64,000 bases of DNA from Aldehydirespirator sp965116865. GTDB taxonomy: Bacteria; Actinomycetota; Acidimicrobiia; Acidimicrobiales; Aldehydirespiratoraceae. The position numbers were made by a program, and so were the translations under genes. The stretch spans positions 248,001 through 312,000 of the forward strand of contig OZ220727.1 of NCBI GenBank assembly GCA_965116865.1. Reading direction: 5' to 3'. The notes under the pieces are model-generated. The model was not told where the DNA came from. It saw only the letters and a program-made list of their open reading frames with translations, and did not search any database. Shown here in pieces: positions 51,744 through 60,674 of the stretch. The stretch's first letter is position 1. Each line of letters opens with the position of its first letter.

Positions 51744-53606
51744 ACGCCACACCTCTCCGCCTAAAATGAGTGTTGCGTCTAAGTGTCGCACTGCCCGGTA
51801 GGCGTCGCAGGCGGCACGCACGGTCGAACAGACCACAAGCACACAGTCGCCGAGCTGTGACGCAGCGACAGCGCGCTCGGCCATGCGTCCAAGCGACGCC
51901 GCCGCGGGGGCATCCTCGGTCTCGACGCGCAGCTCCCAACTCCTACGAGGCAACGCATCGTCCCTCGACCACCCGTCAACGGCCGTCCATGCGGTCCAGC
52001 CCGGATAGCTGACATGGTCAGGGGATTCCGCCTCGCCTAAGCGAGCAGGACCTTCGCCCGCTCCGGCGACACCCGCGCCGCCGATGCGTTGGATGCCCGC
52101 CTGGTACGCCGAAACCAATTCCGCGACACGCTTGGGCGGCAACGTGGCCGACAAGACGACGACAGGTGCTCCTAGAGCGGCGAGCCACTCAACCGCCCGG
52201 GCGAGCAGCATCCTCATATACGGATCGAGGGTGTGCGCCTCGTCGACAATCAACGTCTTGCAGGCTGCTCCGAAGAGCCTCACAGGCGAGTGCTTCGCCT
52301 TCAGCGCTCCCATCAGCACTTGATCGATGGTGCCGACCCCGAATGGCGAAAGTAGAGCCTTGCGGGTGCCTGACATCCAATTGGCCGCCGCACGCACCGC
52401 GTCCAGGTCATCGGAAGCCGGCTCCGGACCTGATTCGTACAGGATCGACTGGGAGTGGACTCGGCGAAGGCAGTGATCATCGCCTTCGGGCGAGCCACAA
52501 TCGAGGTAGTGCTGTAGCCGCTCGTGGAGTCCCTCTGCGGTCGCCACAGTCGGCATGGCGAAGAAGAATCCGTGCCTGCCGGACGCCTCGGCGAAACGCT
52601 CGGCGGCGATGAGCCCCGCTTCAGTCTTGCCCTCGCCGGTCGGCGCGCAAATGAACACAATCCCGGGCGCCGATGGACGGAATGTTCTCAGCAGACTCGC
52701 TTGCAGATCGGTCCAATCGGCCTCATCCGAATCGAACATGTCGATGACGCTCACGGATCGACGCCTAGCCGGAGCCGTGAGCCCGTTCTCGGCCAGGTGT
52801 GCGTCGGCAAGCTCTTGTGCTCGCTGGTAGTGCCCGTGCGGGCTCCATGAGGCTGCCTGATCATCAAGCCGTGCCTGTTGGCGCTTGATCAGTTCCGAGG
52901 ACGAAGCGATCCAGTCGGCGAGAACTACAACCGCGAGGGATACCGATGCCGCTGGAGTGGGCAGTCGTGCGTCGGGCAGGTCGTCCAGAACCTCATCGAG
53001 GATCTCCCACAAGCGGCCACGCGCTTTCAGGAGTTCAGCGGGTGGGTGGTTGTCGACCAATCCAGCACCACCCACATGACGGAGCCAGTGCACGCCGAGT
53101 TGAGGGATCGTGCCGTGGTGTCCCCCGACGATCTGAGCTGCGACATCGCGATCCTGATGATCGCCCAGCCGATCCCAAGTCAGCCGTGCGCCCACCAGGT
53201 CGTGGCGTCCAGCGCCTGGTCGGTCCAGTTGGTCCCGTGCCCAGCTAGGGCACGCACTCGTGTCGCTGTTCTGGAATCCGCACGAGGCCTTGCCGATGTC
53301 GTGCCAACCGCCGAGCACCTTCAAGGTCTGATCCCAATGAGCCGGAGGCTGTCCCATCCATCGAGAGATGGTCTCCCTCAACGTGGCAGGAACGAACGCC
53401 ACAGCAATGACGCGAGCCGCGGCGGCCGTATCAAGCAAGTGAGCCACCAGAGGGTACGGGACGTCCAGTCCCCGCGACTTTCCCCACAGTTGCCAGCACG
53501 ATTCATGTAGTGCGCCGGAATCGCTGTCAGAAGACGCCACAATCCGACCGGCCGAACCACTGCCGGAACCCACATCAGCGGACGCTACTTCCTTTGGAGC
53601 GGACAA
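51732..53606 (-). CDS. cas3: CRISPR-associated Cas3 nuclease-helicase, C-terminally truncated
   Basis: 624 residues. HD nuclease domain: H56 in YPLVAHLLDTAA, H102-D103 in GGWHDIGKASCG, H163-H164 in GGHHG, D231 in LADW. SF2 helicase: Walker A APTGEGKTEAGL (321-332), DEAH box LIVDEAHTLDP (455-458), VLSATLPP (486-490). It stops within the second helicase domain, roughly 200-300 residues short of typical Cas3, next to AT-rich foreign sequence. HLLDTAA and LWGKS resemble type I-E Cas3. No other cas gene or canonical array is in the window. TTG start; an internal start is possible. Confidence 0.87.
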   Translation of the reverse strand: MSAPKEVASADVGSGSGSAGRIVASSDSDSGALHESCWQLWGKSRGLDVPYPLVAHLLDTAAAARVIAVAFVPATLRETISRWMGQPPAHWDQTLKVLGGWHDIGKASCGFQNSDTSACPSWARDQLDRPGAGRHDLVGARLTWDRLGDHQDRDVAAQIVGGHHGTIPQLGVHWLRHVGGAGLVDNHPPAELLKARGRLWEILDEVLDDLPDARLPTPAASVSLAVVVLADWIASSSELIKRQQARLDDQAASWSPHGHYQRAQELADAHLAENGLTAPARRRSVSVIDMFDSDEADWTDLQASLLRTFRPSAPGIVFICAPTGEGKTEAGLIAAERFAEASGRHGFFFAMPTVATAEGLHERLQHYLDCGSPEGDDHCLRRVHSQSILYESGPEPASDDLDAVRAAANWMSGTRKALLSPFGVGTIDQVLMGALKAKHSPVRLFGAACKTLIVDEAHTLDPYMRMLLARAVEWLAALGAPVVVLSATLPPKRVAELVSAYQAGIQRIGGAGVAGAGEGPARLGEAESPDHVSYPGWTAWTAVDGWSRDDALPRRSWELRVETEDAPAAASLGRMAERAVAASQLGDCVLVVCSTVRAACDAYRAVRHLDATLILGGEVWRLAE

Positions 53607-53647
53607 TTCGATCGGGGGTTATACGGAATGGTGCCAACGGGCGGGGG

Positions 53648-53776
53648 TCAGTCGCCGTCGTCGGTGCCGTGACCGGCGATGATGCGGTCGAGCACCGTGT
53701 CGAAGTCGGCGGGGATCGCCATGTCCTCCTCCAGTTGCTCGCGGGTGGGCTGCTCGGTCTTGGGGTCGCTGGTCAT
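53648..53776 (-). CDS. Small acidic protein coupled to the restriction gene
   Basis: 42 residues, MTSDPKTEQPTREQLEEDMA then IPADFDTVLDRIIAGHG. ATG overlaps the upstream stop (ATGA) and has AGGAGA nearby, so it is likely translated. Unknown function; perhaps a regulator or accessory of the restriction-modification operon. Confidence 0.6.
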   Translation of the reverse strand: MTSDPKTEQPTREQLEEDMAIPADFDTVLDRIIAGHGTDDGD

Positions 53777-54495
53777 GGTGTCTCCTGTCGTCGGAGGCGC
53801 AGATTGAGGCTCTGTCGCCACTGGTCGAAATCGTGCCAGCCGCAGCCGACACACCCCGCGGGGTCATGCTTGTCTACAGGCTCCCACTGCGGTCCGCCAT
53901 CGGAGAAGTACACGATCCCGAACGGTGTGCCGCGCTGGCCGGTCTTGTAGCACCGCTCGCAGGCTCGGCTCTTGAGCAGGTTGTGACTCACGCTGCCGTT
54001 AGACTGCTTGAGCAGTTGGAAGTTGGCCCGGATGTCGTCGTCGCTCATCGACGCGTAGGCGCTCTGAGCGGCCTGCTCAGCAGCCGTCCATCGCAGCATC
54101 GGCACCTTGTGATCGACGGTGAGCTGGTTCGATGGCCGCTCGGTCAGTTCCACCACGTCGCGGCCTCCGAGCACGGCCACCGCCCGGCGTACGAACGACC
54201 GCGGCATGGACGAACTCGGAACCGCTTGTGTGAGATGGCCCGCCCAGCGGTCTTGCCGCGTGGTGGCATCACACGTCGTGCAGAGATGGTCGGCGCTGTC
54301 GATGACCATTCCGGGCCGAGTGTGCGTGCCGCGCTGCAAGCCCTGTATCCCGGCCCCGCCCGCTATCTGCGTGGTGCCGACGTGGCTGTACTCGCAGCCG
54401 CGGCAGTGCCACTGCTGATCGCGCAGCACCATATAGACCCGGTAGACCTTGGTGTCCGGGTTGAAGGTCGCCTCGAAGGCGGCGCGGTCGATCAC
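53773..54495 (-). CDS. HNH-type endonuclease, probable restriction enzyme
   Basis: 240 residues with several CxxC pairs (CRGC, CTTC, CERC, CVGC) likely binding zinc, and LTVDHKVPMLRW as the first HNH strand. Start GTG 54495 overlaps the methyltransferase stop by GTGA. Position directly after a DNA methyltransferase suggests the cognate nuclease of a type II system. Specificity cannot be read from the sequence. Confidence 0.7.
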   Translation of the reverse strand: MIDRAAFEATFNPDTKVYRVYMVLRDQQWHCRGCEYSHVGTTQIAGGAGIQGLQRGTHTRPGMVIDSADHLCTTCDATTRQDRWAGHLTQAVPSSSMPRSFVRRAVAVLGGRDVVELTERPSNQLTVDHKVPMLRWTAAEQAAQSAYASMSDDDIRANFQLLKQSNGSVSHNLLKSRACERCYKTGQRGTPFGIVYFSDGGPQWEPVDKHDPAGCVGCGWHDFDQWRQSLNLRLRRQETP

Positions 54496-55478
54496 AGCAT
54501 CGCGAGCCGCTCAGCCGCGGCAGCGAAGATTGCCGGGTCGGCCTCATAGGCAAGCACGTCGCGGTGAGCGTCACGGGCTGCGACCACGGTGGTAGCGCTC
54601 CCCGCGAACGGGTCCAACACGAAACCGCCCGGCGGGCTGAACAGGCCGACGAACTCCGCCATGAGCGGCAGCGGCTTCTGTGTGGGGTGGATGCGCTGCT
54701 GCGGTGACGGCGACTTGTGCACGAACACATTGTGGACCATGCGGCCGTTGAACACCGTGCCAGGCCGCTTGCCGACCACCAGCGCCTCCCATGCGTTGAC
54801 CGGCTTGTACTGGTGATTGAACGGCACCGGGTTGGTCTTCTGCCACACCATCGGCCCCACCGCCACCATACCGGCCGCGGTGAACAGGTCGCAGTAAACG
54901 CCGATCTGCGCTTGAGCGCAGAATGTGACCGCCCAGCCGCTCACCTTTGGCAGCACCACGTCTGTCCATGCTTGGGGATCGACCGCGTCCCAGTCCCCGA
55001 AATGGCCGCGCGGCATGATGAAGTCCGAGCCGTCGCGTCGCAGCCGGCGCGGTATCTGAGTCTCGCAGGTGTAGCGGCTGCTGATCCCATACGGCGGGTC
55101 GGTCAGCAGCAGGTCCACCGACCCGTCGCCCAGTTCGGCGGCTGCGGTGATCCCATCGCCGTGGTGCAGTGCCCAGCCGTCGCCGGTCACGCTGTCGGCG
55201 GGGGCTACAAGTTGTGGGCTTGACACTGCTGCCAGCAGGTCGAGCACGCCTCCGGGGTCGGGCGCGCCGACGACGGCCGCGGCATCGGACACCAGCACCG
55301 TCCCGAGCGGCACAGACGGCGCGCCGTTGTGCTTGGTCACCAACTCCACCGCCCAGCCGTCGCCGGACCAGACGGGCCGGTTGTGGGCCAGCAGCGTCCG
55401 GTGCTCGGGGAAGGTGCGCCCGATCCAGTCATTGACCGCCGACCTCACCGCCAGTTTGCGGTCGGCCGTGAGGATCAT
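54492..55478 (-). CDS. DNA methyltransferase (N4/N6, DPPY type)
   Basis: About 328 residues from ATG 55478, which overlaps the transposase stop (ATGA). Catalytic DPPYG in SVDLLLTDPPYGISSRY and AdoMet-binding FVLDPFAGSATTVVAA at the C-terminus; HPTQKPLPLM lies between them. The DPPY-before-FxGxG order is beta-class. It probably protects DNA against the adjacent HNH enzyme. DPPY targets adenine N6 or cytosine N4. Confidence 0.88.
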   Translation of the reverse strand: MILTADRKLAVRSAVNDWIGRTFPEHRTLLAHNRPVWSGDGWAVELVTKHNGAPSVPLGTVLVSDAAAVVGAPDPGGVLDLLAAVSSPQLVAPADSVTGDGWALHHGDGITAAAELGDGSVDLLLTDPPYGISSRYTCETQIPRRLRRDGSDFIMPRGHFGDWDAVDPQAWTDVVLPKVSGWAVTFCAQAQIGVYCDLFTAAGMVAVGPMVWQKTNPVPFNHQYKPVNAWEALVVGKRPGTVFNGRMVHNVFVHKSPSPQQRIHPTQKPLPLMAEFVGLFSPPGGFVLDPFAGSATTVVAARDAHRDVLAYEADPAIFAAAAERLAML

Positions 55479-56428
55479 GCGGCGATGAGGTCGGCGTAGC
55501 GCAACCGCTTCCCGACCGTTCCCTCGACGACTGAGCCGATCTGGTCCAGCGTGTCGAGCGGCCGGATGTTGTGACGGCCCGTGAACTCGTCGACGTAGCG
55601 ATGGAGATGGGCTTCGGACATCTGGTGGTAGGTGCCCACATATCCGCGCTTGAACATCGACCACAGCGACTCGATCCCGTTCGTGTGGAGCGGGCCGCGG
55701 GCGAACTCCCGCACGCTGTGGGCGCCCGCGGCGTGGCAGTAGCCGAGGCTGGCGAGCGGCTTGTAGGACCGGTGCTCGTCGGTGAACACGTCCGCGCCAG
55801 CCGATGCCCGCTCGGCCACGAACGGCACCAGCGCCGAAGCCGACGTGTCCGGCACGGGAGCCGCCGCGACCTTGCCGGTCGCCCGGTCCTTGACCCCGAC
55901 TACGGCGGTCTTGCCGACCGGACCGCGGCCTGCGATGGTGGCCTTGCGGCGGGCGTGGCTCATGTTCTTGGCCTTGCCGCCCACGAACGTCTCGTCCGCC
56001 TCTACCGGCCCCAGGAACGGCTCGAACGACTCACCGGAGGCCCATGCCTTGCGGATGCGGTGCGCCAGATGCCACGCCGTCGCTTGGGTGACGTTCAGGT
56101 CGCGGTGCAGCTTCATGCTCGACACGCCTTTGAGGCCGGTGGTGAGCAGGTAGATCGCCACCAGCCACGTCTGGAACCCCGGCTTCGAGTCGGCCAGCAC
56201 CGTCTTGGTGCGGGCGCTGAACCGCTTGCGGCAGCCACGGCACCGGAACCGCTGGTTGCGGTGCGCCGCGTCGTCGTGGTCACAGTGCGGGCACCGTACC
56301 CCTTCGGGCCAGCGACGATCGATGAACCACTGCTCGGCTGTCTGGTCGTCGGGTAACATGGTGAACAGTTGAGCGAGGCTCAGCCCTCTGCGGAAGTGCT
56401 TGCCGGGTGCGTTGTGTGCCATGACCAT
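55475..56428 (-). CDS. IS1595-family (ISXO2-like) transposase
   Basis: About 317 residues from ATG 56428. N-terminal zinc ribbon CPHCDHDDAAH with RCRGCRKRFSARTKTV, then the DDE-type ISXO2 domain: GPVEADETFVGGK, DVFTDEHRSYKPL and LHTNGIESLWSMFKRGYVGT. The gene looks intact. It overlaps the methyltransferase start, forming a four-gene operon; IS1595 relatives are known to carry passenger genes. I could not find convincing terminal inverted repeats. Confidence 0.87.
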   Translation of the reverse strand: MVMAHNAPGKHFRRGLSLAQLFTMLPDDQTAEQWFIDRRWPEGVRCPHCDHDDAAHRNQRFRCRGCRKRFSARTKTVLADSKPGFQTWLVAIYLLTTGLKGVSSMKLHRDLNVTQATAWHLAHRIRKAWASGESFEPFLGPVEADETFVGGKAKNMSHARRKATIAGRGPVGKTAVVGVKDRATGKVAAAPVPDTSASALVPFVAERASAGADVFTDEHRSYKPLASLGYCHAAGAHSVREFARGPLHTNGIESLWSMFKRGYVGTYHQMSEAHLHRYVDEFTGRHNIRPLDTLDQIGSVVEGTVGKRLRYADLIAA

Positions 56429-56499
56429 ACAGTACCGAGGGGGTGTGACACGGTGAGCATCCCCCCTGATCTTGGAGGCATCGTCTAAGAGGAGACGCC

Positions 56500-56787
56500 A
56501 TGCCTGAGACACGAAGACAGTACGACCCGGAGTTCAAGGCCGGTGCTGTGCGGATCGTCCAAGAGACTCGCAGATCGGTCACTGAGGTGGCCCGCGAGCT
56601 GGGGATCGGCGCGGGCACGTTGGGCAACTGGGTCCGCAAGGACCGCGCCGAGTGCTCGGGCGAGCGTCTCGACGGCGACGAGCGTGCCGAGTTGGTGCGG
56701 CTGCGCCGCCGCTGCGCCGAGTTGGGGATGGAGCGTGATGTGCTCAAACGATCGGTGGTCCTTTGGGTCAGGGAGGCGACGCGGTGA
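56500..56787 (+). CDS. IS3-family transposase OrfA
   Basis: 95 residues, MPETRRQYDPEFKAGAVRIV then SVTEVARELGIGAGTLGNWV, the IS3 helix-turn-helix, with a leucine-rich C-terminus. Overlaps orfB by four bases, the usual site of programmed frameshifting. Confidence 0.9.
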   Translation: MPETRRQYDPEFKAGAVRIVQETRRSVTEVARELGIGAGTLGNWVRKDRAECSGERLDGDERAELVRLRRRCAELGMERDVLKRSVVLWVREATR

Positions 56788-57720
56788 GCCTGGTCGAGCA
56801 CATCGCGGCCCAAAGGACCGATCACGGGGTGCCTCACGCGGTCTCCTGCCGGGCCCTGGGGGTGGCCGAGTCCAGCTTCTGTGAGCGCCGCAGCCGCGGA
56901 CCCTCGGTCGCCGGGAGGCGCCCAAGCCGATCTGCGCTCGGCGCTGCTCCGCCTCCGCGGACCCTCGGTCGCCGGGAGGCGCCGACAGCGCGTTGATGCC
57001 GCGGTCAAGGACTGCTTCGAGGCGTCCGGCGGGACCTACGGCTCGCCGCGGGTGCGCGCCCAGCTGCGCCGAGACGGCCACACGGTGTCCAAGAAGACGG
57101 TGGAGGCCTCCATGGCCCGCCAAGGGCTCCAGGCCCGCACCCGGCGCCGCCGGCGGGGCCTGACACGGCCCGACAAGTCGGCCGATCCCGTGGCCGACCT
57201 GCTCAGGCGCGACTTCACCGCAGAGGCCCCCGACCAGAAGTGGGTCGGCGACTTCAAGCAGATCCCCACCGCCGAGGGACCGGTGTTCCTCGCGACCGTC
57301 GAGGACCTCTACAGCCGCCGGATGCTGGGCTTCGCCACCTCTGAGCGCCATCCCACAGCCGGCCTCGCCGCCGCGGCGCTCAACATGGCCGCCGCCACCC
57401 GAGGCGGCTCCGTCGCCGGCGTGATCCTCCGCACCGACAAGGGCGCCCAGTACAGCTCCGGAGACTTCGCCGAAGCCTGCCGGCGCCTCGGGGCCAACCA
57501 GTCGATGGGACGCGTCGGCTGCGCGCTGGACAACGCCGCGGCCGAGTCGTTCTTCTCCACCCTGCAACACGAGCTCATCTCTCGGCGGCGCTGGCAGACA
57601 CGCGACCACGCCCGGCGAGACATCGCCGCCTGGATCGACACCTGGTACAACCCCCTACGCCTACACTCCGCCAACAACATGACCAGCCCCCTCGACCACG
57701 AACAAACCCAAGCCGCCTAA
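56784..57720 (+). pseudogene. IS3-family transposase OrfB, frameshifted by insertion
   Basis: Starts GTG 56784 (LVEHIAAQRTDHGVPHAVSC) and after GPSVAGRR loses frame through a 61-bp insertion. The rest (GGTYGSPRVRAQLRRDG, DQKWVGDFKQIPTAEG, RTDKGAQYSSGDF, NAAAESFFSTLQHE) is complete in another frame with all DDE residues. Confidence 0.88.
56894..56983. repeat. A29-X32-A29 insertion scar in IS3 orfB
   Basis: 56894-56922 repeats exactly at 56955-56983; X is 56923-56954. The sum, 61 bp, shifts the frame. Confidence 0.92.
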
Positions 57721-57743
57721 CCAACACTCCAAGATTCGGGGGG

Positions 57744-58463
57744 AAGCCCACGGGTTGTCTGAGTGTGAGGCGGTGGCCGCGTTCGGGTTCGACGCGCGTT
57801 GGCGTTATGGGTGCGGGTGCTTCGACGTGGACGGCGGCGGGTTCGACCGCACGGTGCTGGTGGGGATGCGGGCGCGGCTCGCGGCGTCGCAGCGGCCGCG
57901 GCGGATCTTCGGAGCGGTGCTGGGCGCGGCCCGCGAGGCGGGGGCGTTGCGAGGGGGTGCCCGCCCACGACGAGGCGTTACTGGGGCGCGGCCCGCGAGG
58001 CGGGGGCGTTGTCTCGGCGGCGGGTGCTGGACTCGGTGCCGGTCTATGACGCGGTCGCGACCCAAGACACTGTCACGATGCTGCACCGCGCCATCGGCGC
58101 GGTGCTCGCAGCCGGCGGGGGCGACGCCGGCGCGGGCTTGCGTGGCGACTATCGGCGCGGCAGCAGGCCGGTGTGCGACTGGGACGACCCCGGCGAGCGC
58201 TCGGAGTTGGTGGACGCGCTGGGCGCGGACGCCGCGGCGGTGCTCGCCGGGTTGGAGGGCCGCGAGCTCAGCGGGGCTCTCAGCGAGGCTGCGGAGTTGT
58301 TGGCCGCGGTCTGCGGGCAGGACCTGTGCGAGGACCCCGACGGGCGGTTCATGATCGCGCGGCGCGTCGCCGCGGACCGGGTCATCTCCACGGTGGACCC
58401 CGACACCCGCCACGGCCACAAATCCACCACAAGAGCCCACCGAACACCAATTTGGCACCAGCC
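57744..58463 (+). pseudogene. Degenerate IS1182 copy with internal deletion
   Basis: From about 57752 it is nearly identical to the full IS1182 transposase from the GLSDREAVAAF region on. It carries a 62-bp insertion (57950-58011) and then jumps from the ARHGHKST region directly to the IS right end (CACCAGCC, 58456-58463), losing about 1 kb. The left part was lost at the IS3 boundary. Confidence 0.87.
57922..58011. repeat. A28-X34-A28 insertion scar in the IS1182 copy
   Basis: 57922-57949 repeats at 57984-58011. The intact IS1182 at about 58938-58966 has the segment once, proving gain of 62 bp here. One mismatch further left would make it 29+33. Confidence 0.93.
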
Positions 58464-58484
58464 ACCTAGGAGGCTGGTGTTTTT
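58456..58484 (+). terminator. Hairpin plus T-run at the IS1182 junction
   Basis: CACCAGCC and GGCTGGTG pair across ACCTAGGA and are followed by TTTTT. It is formed by the right end of one IS1182 and the left end of the next, so it may insulate the element from upstream transcription. Confidence 0.55.
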
Positions 58485-60456
58485 CTCGGGTGGGGTTGGG
58501 TGTGTGTGGTAGAGTTGCAGGGATGTTGTTCGGTCTCGTGGGGAGGTTCGTGTCGTGACGGTGGGTGTGGAGCCGTGTCGGGTGGATCTGTTCAAGGGTT
58601 CGCATTTCGTGGGGGAGCGGCTGGCGGCGGATTCGATTTTTTCGGTGTTGGCGCGTGAGGGGCGGCGGTTGTTTCCCGACGGGATGTTCGATGATCTCTT
58701 TAGTTCGCGGGGGCGGCGCAGTGTGCCGCCGCGGGTGGTTGCTGTGGTGATGGTGCTGCAGCGCTGGTTCGGGTTGTCTGACCGTGAGGCGGTGGCCGCG
58801 TTCGAGTTCGACGCGCGTTGGCGTTATGCGTGCGGGTGCCTCGACGTGGACGGCGGCGGGTTCGACCACACGGTGCTGGTGGGGATGCGGGCGCGGCTCG
58901 CGGCGTCGCAGCGGCCGCGGCGGATCTTCGAAGCGGTGCTGGGCGCGGCCCGCGAGGCGGGGGCGTTGTCTCGGCGGCGGGTGCTGGACTCGGTGCCGGT
59001 CTATGACGCGGTCGCGACCCAAGACACTGTCACGATGCTGCACCGCGCCATCGGCGCGGTGCTCGCAGCCGGCGGGGGCGACGCCGGCGCGGACTTGCGT
59101 GGCGACTATCGGCGCGGCAGCAGGCCGGTGTGCGACTGGGACGACCCCGGCGAGCGCTCGGAGTTGGTGGACGCGCTGGGCGCGGACGCCGCGGCGGTGC
59201 TCGCCGGGTTGGAGGGCCGCGAGCTCAGCGGGGCTCTCAGCGAGGCTGCGGAGTTGTTGGCCGCGGTCTGCGGGCAGGACCTCTGCGAGGACCCCGACGG
59301 GCGGTTCATGATCGCTCGGCGCGTCGCCGCGGACCGGGTCATCTCCACGGTGGACCCCGACGCCCGCCACGGCCACAAATCCACCGCACGGCGCTTCGAC
59401 GGCTACAAGGGCCACGCCGCGGTGGACCCCGACTCCGAACTCGTCACCGACACCGCGGTCACCCCCGCTGACACCGCCGACGCCCAACCCGCCCCCCAAC
59501 TCATACACGACCTCCTCAACACCGCCGACACCGACACCAACACCGCCGACACCAACACCAACACCGCCGACACCAACACCAACACCGCCGACACCGACAC
59601 CGCCGACACCGACACCGCCGACACCGCCGACACCGCCGACACCGCCGACACCGCCGACACCGCCGACACCGCCGACACCGCCGACACCGCCGACACCGAC
59701 ACCGCCGACACCGCTGACGCCGACACCGCCGACGTCGGCGGTGTGGTCGAGGAGTTCGAGGGCCGGCCGACGGTCTATGGCGACAGCGCGTACGGCAGCG
59801 GAGAGTTCCAAGGGCTGCTCGAGCGCAGCCGCATAAACTCGAGGTGCCGCACCCAGCCGGCGCGCGCTCCGGGGGGCCGCTTCGCCAAGGACCGCTTCGA
59901 CGTCGATCTGCCCAACGGCACAGTCACCTGCCCCGCGGGGGTCTGCGTCGCTGTCCGCTTCGGCCGCGACGGCTCGGGCGCGGCCCGCTTCGGGCCGGCG
60001 TGCGCGAGCTGCGAACTGCGCGACCGCTGCACCAGCGCAGCCGGCGGAAGGACTGTGCGCGTCGGACCCGACGAGGCCGTGCTCGCCGCGGCCCGCGAAC
60101 GCCAACAAGACCCACAATGGCGCCGCGACTACCGCGCCGTGCGCCCCAAAGTCGAACGCAAGCTCGCGCACCTCGTGCGCCGCAAACACGGCGGCCGCCA
60201 CGCCCGGGTGCGCGGCCGGCCCAAAGTCGACGCCGACTTCAACCTGCTCGCCGCAGCCGCCAACATCGCGCGCCTCGGCATGCTCGGACTGCGCTCCACA
60301 CCAACAGGATGGACCCTCGACTGACCCCGCCAAAGCCCCAACCCGCCCCCGACACGACCAACCAGCCGACCCCGACACGACCAACCCTCGCCCAACCCGC
60401 CGACCCCGGCCACCACCCACCACAACAGCCCACCGAACACCAATTTGGCACCAGCC
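58472..60456 (+). mobile_element. Complete IS1182-family element with 8-bp target duplication
   Basis: 1985 bp with ends GGCTGGTG and CACCAGCC, flanked on both sides by ACCTAGGA (58464-58471 and 60457-60464). It interrupts an IS3-like fragment on the right and touches a degenerate IS1182 copy on the left. Confidence 0.88.
58555..60324 (+). CDS. IS1182-family transposase with Thr-Ala-Asp repeat insert
   Basis: 589 residues from GTG 58555, MTVGVEPCRVDLFKGSHFVG, DUF772 region (WFGLSDREAVAAFEFDARWR), then DDE domain: DSVPVYDAVATQD, KSTARRFDGYKGHAAVD, TVYGDSAYGSGEF, and LVRRKHGGRHARVRGRPKVD. Residues about 320-400 are a run of Asp-Thr-Ala with Asn, encoded by a CACCGCCGA-type microsatellite (59515-59740). 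The insert lies between the first and second Asp, where IS4-like transposases have a variable domain. Confidence 0.9.
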   Translation: MTVGVEPCRVDLFKGSHFVGERLAADSIFSVLAREGRRLFPDGMFDDLFSSRGRRSVPPRVVAVVMVLQRWFGLSDREAVAAFEFDARWRYACGCLDVDGGGFDHTVLVGMRARLAASQRPRRIFEAVLGAAREAGALSRRRVLDSVPVYDAVATQDTVTMLHRAIGAVLAAGGGDAGADLRGDYRRGSRPVCDWDDPGERSELVDALGADAAAVLAGLEGRELSGALSEAAELLAAVCGQDLCEDPDGRFMIARRVAADRVISTVDPDARHGHKSTARRFDGYKGHAAVDPDSELVTDTAVTPADTADAQPAPQLIHDLLNTADTDTNTADTNTNTADTNTNTADTDTADTDTADTADTADTADTADTADTADTADTADTDTADTADADTADVGGVVEEFEGRPTVYGDSAYGSGEFQGLLERSRINSRCRTQPARAPGGRFAKDRFDVDLPNGTVTCPAGVCVAVRFGRDGSGAARFGPACASCELRDRCTSAAGGRTVRVGPDEAVLAAARERQQDPQWRRDYRAVRPKVERKLAHLVRRKHGGRHARVRGRPKVDADFNLLAAAANIARLGMLGLRSTPTGWTLD

Positions 60457-60464
60457 ACCTAGGA

Positions 60465-60640
60465 ACGGTCGGTGACCAGGCCCTCGCGGCGCGCGAACGC
60501 ATGGGCCTTGTGCCATCCCAGCCGGGGATGGCAGCGAGCGAAGTACCGCAGATGCTCCCTGAGGCGATCCCCAGCCGCTGCGCTGTCCCGCTTGTGCTGG
60601 TCCGGGTCGACGGGAGCTCCGCAGACGCCCCCTTGCTGCC
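60465..60640 (-). pseudogene. IS3-like OrfB fragment
   Basis: Minus strand reads RLREHLRYFARCHPRLGWHK then AHAFARREGLVTDR, like the N-terminal part of IS3-family OrfB (HPRxGxR..). It is cut by IS1182 at 60464. No DDE motif remains. Confidence 0.6.
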
Positions 60641-60674
60641 GATTCTCGAGAGTGCGGCGATAGCGTGGTGAGCC

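Larger units (their letters stand above)
56461..57743 (+). mobile_element. IS3-family insertion sequence
   Basis: Left end CCCCCCTGATCTTGGAG (56461-56477) is complementary at 15 of 17 positions to the right end (57727-57743). Contains orfA and a broken orfB. No target duplication is visible. It abuts a truncated IS1182 copy at 57744. Confidence 0.85.
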
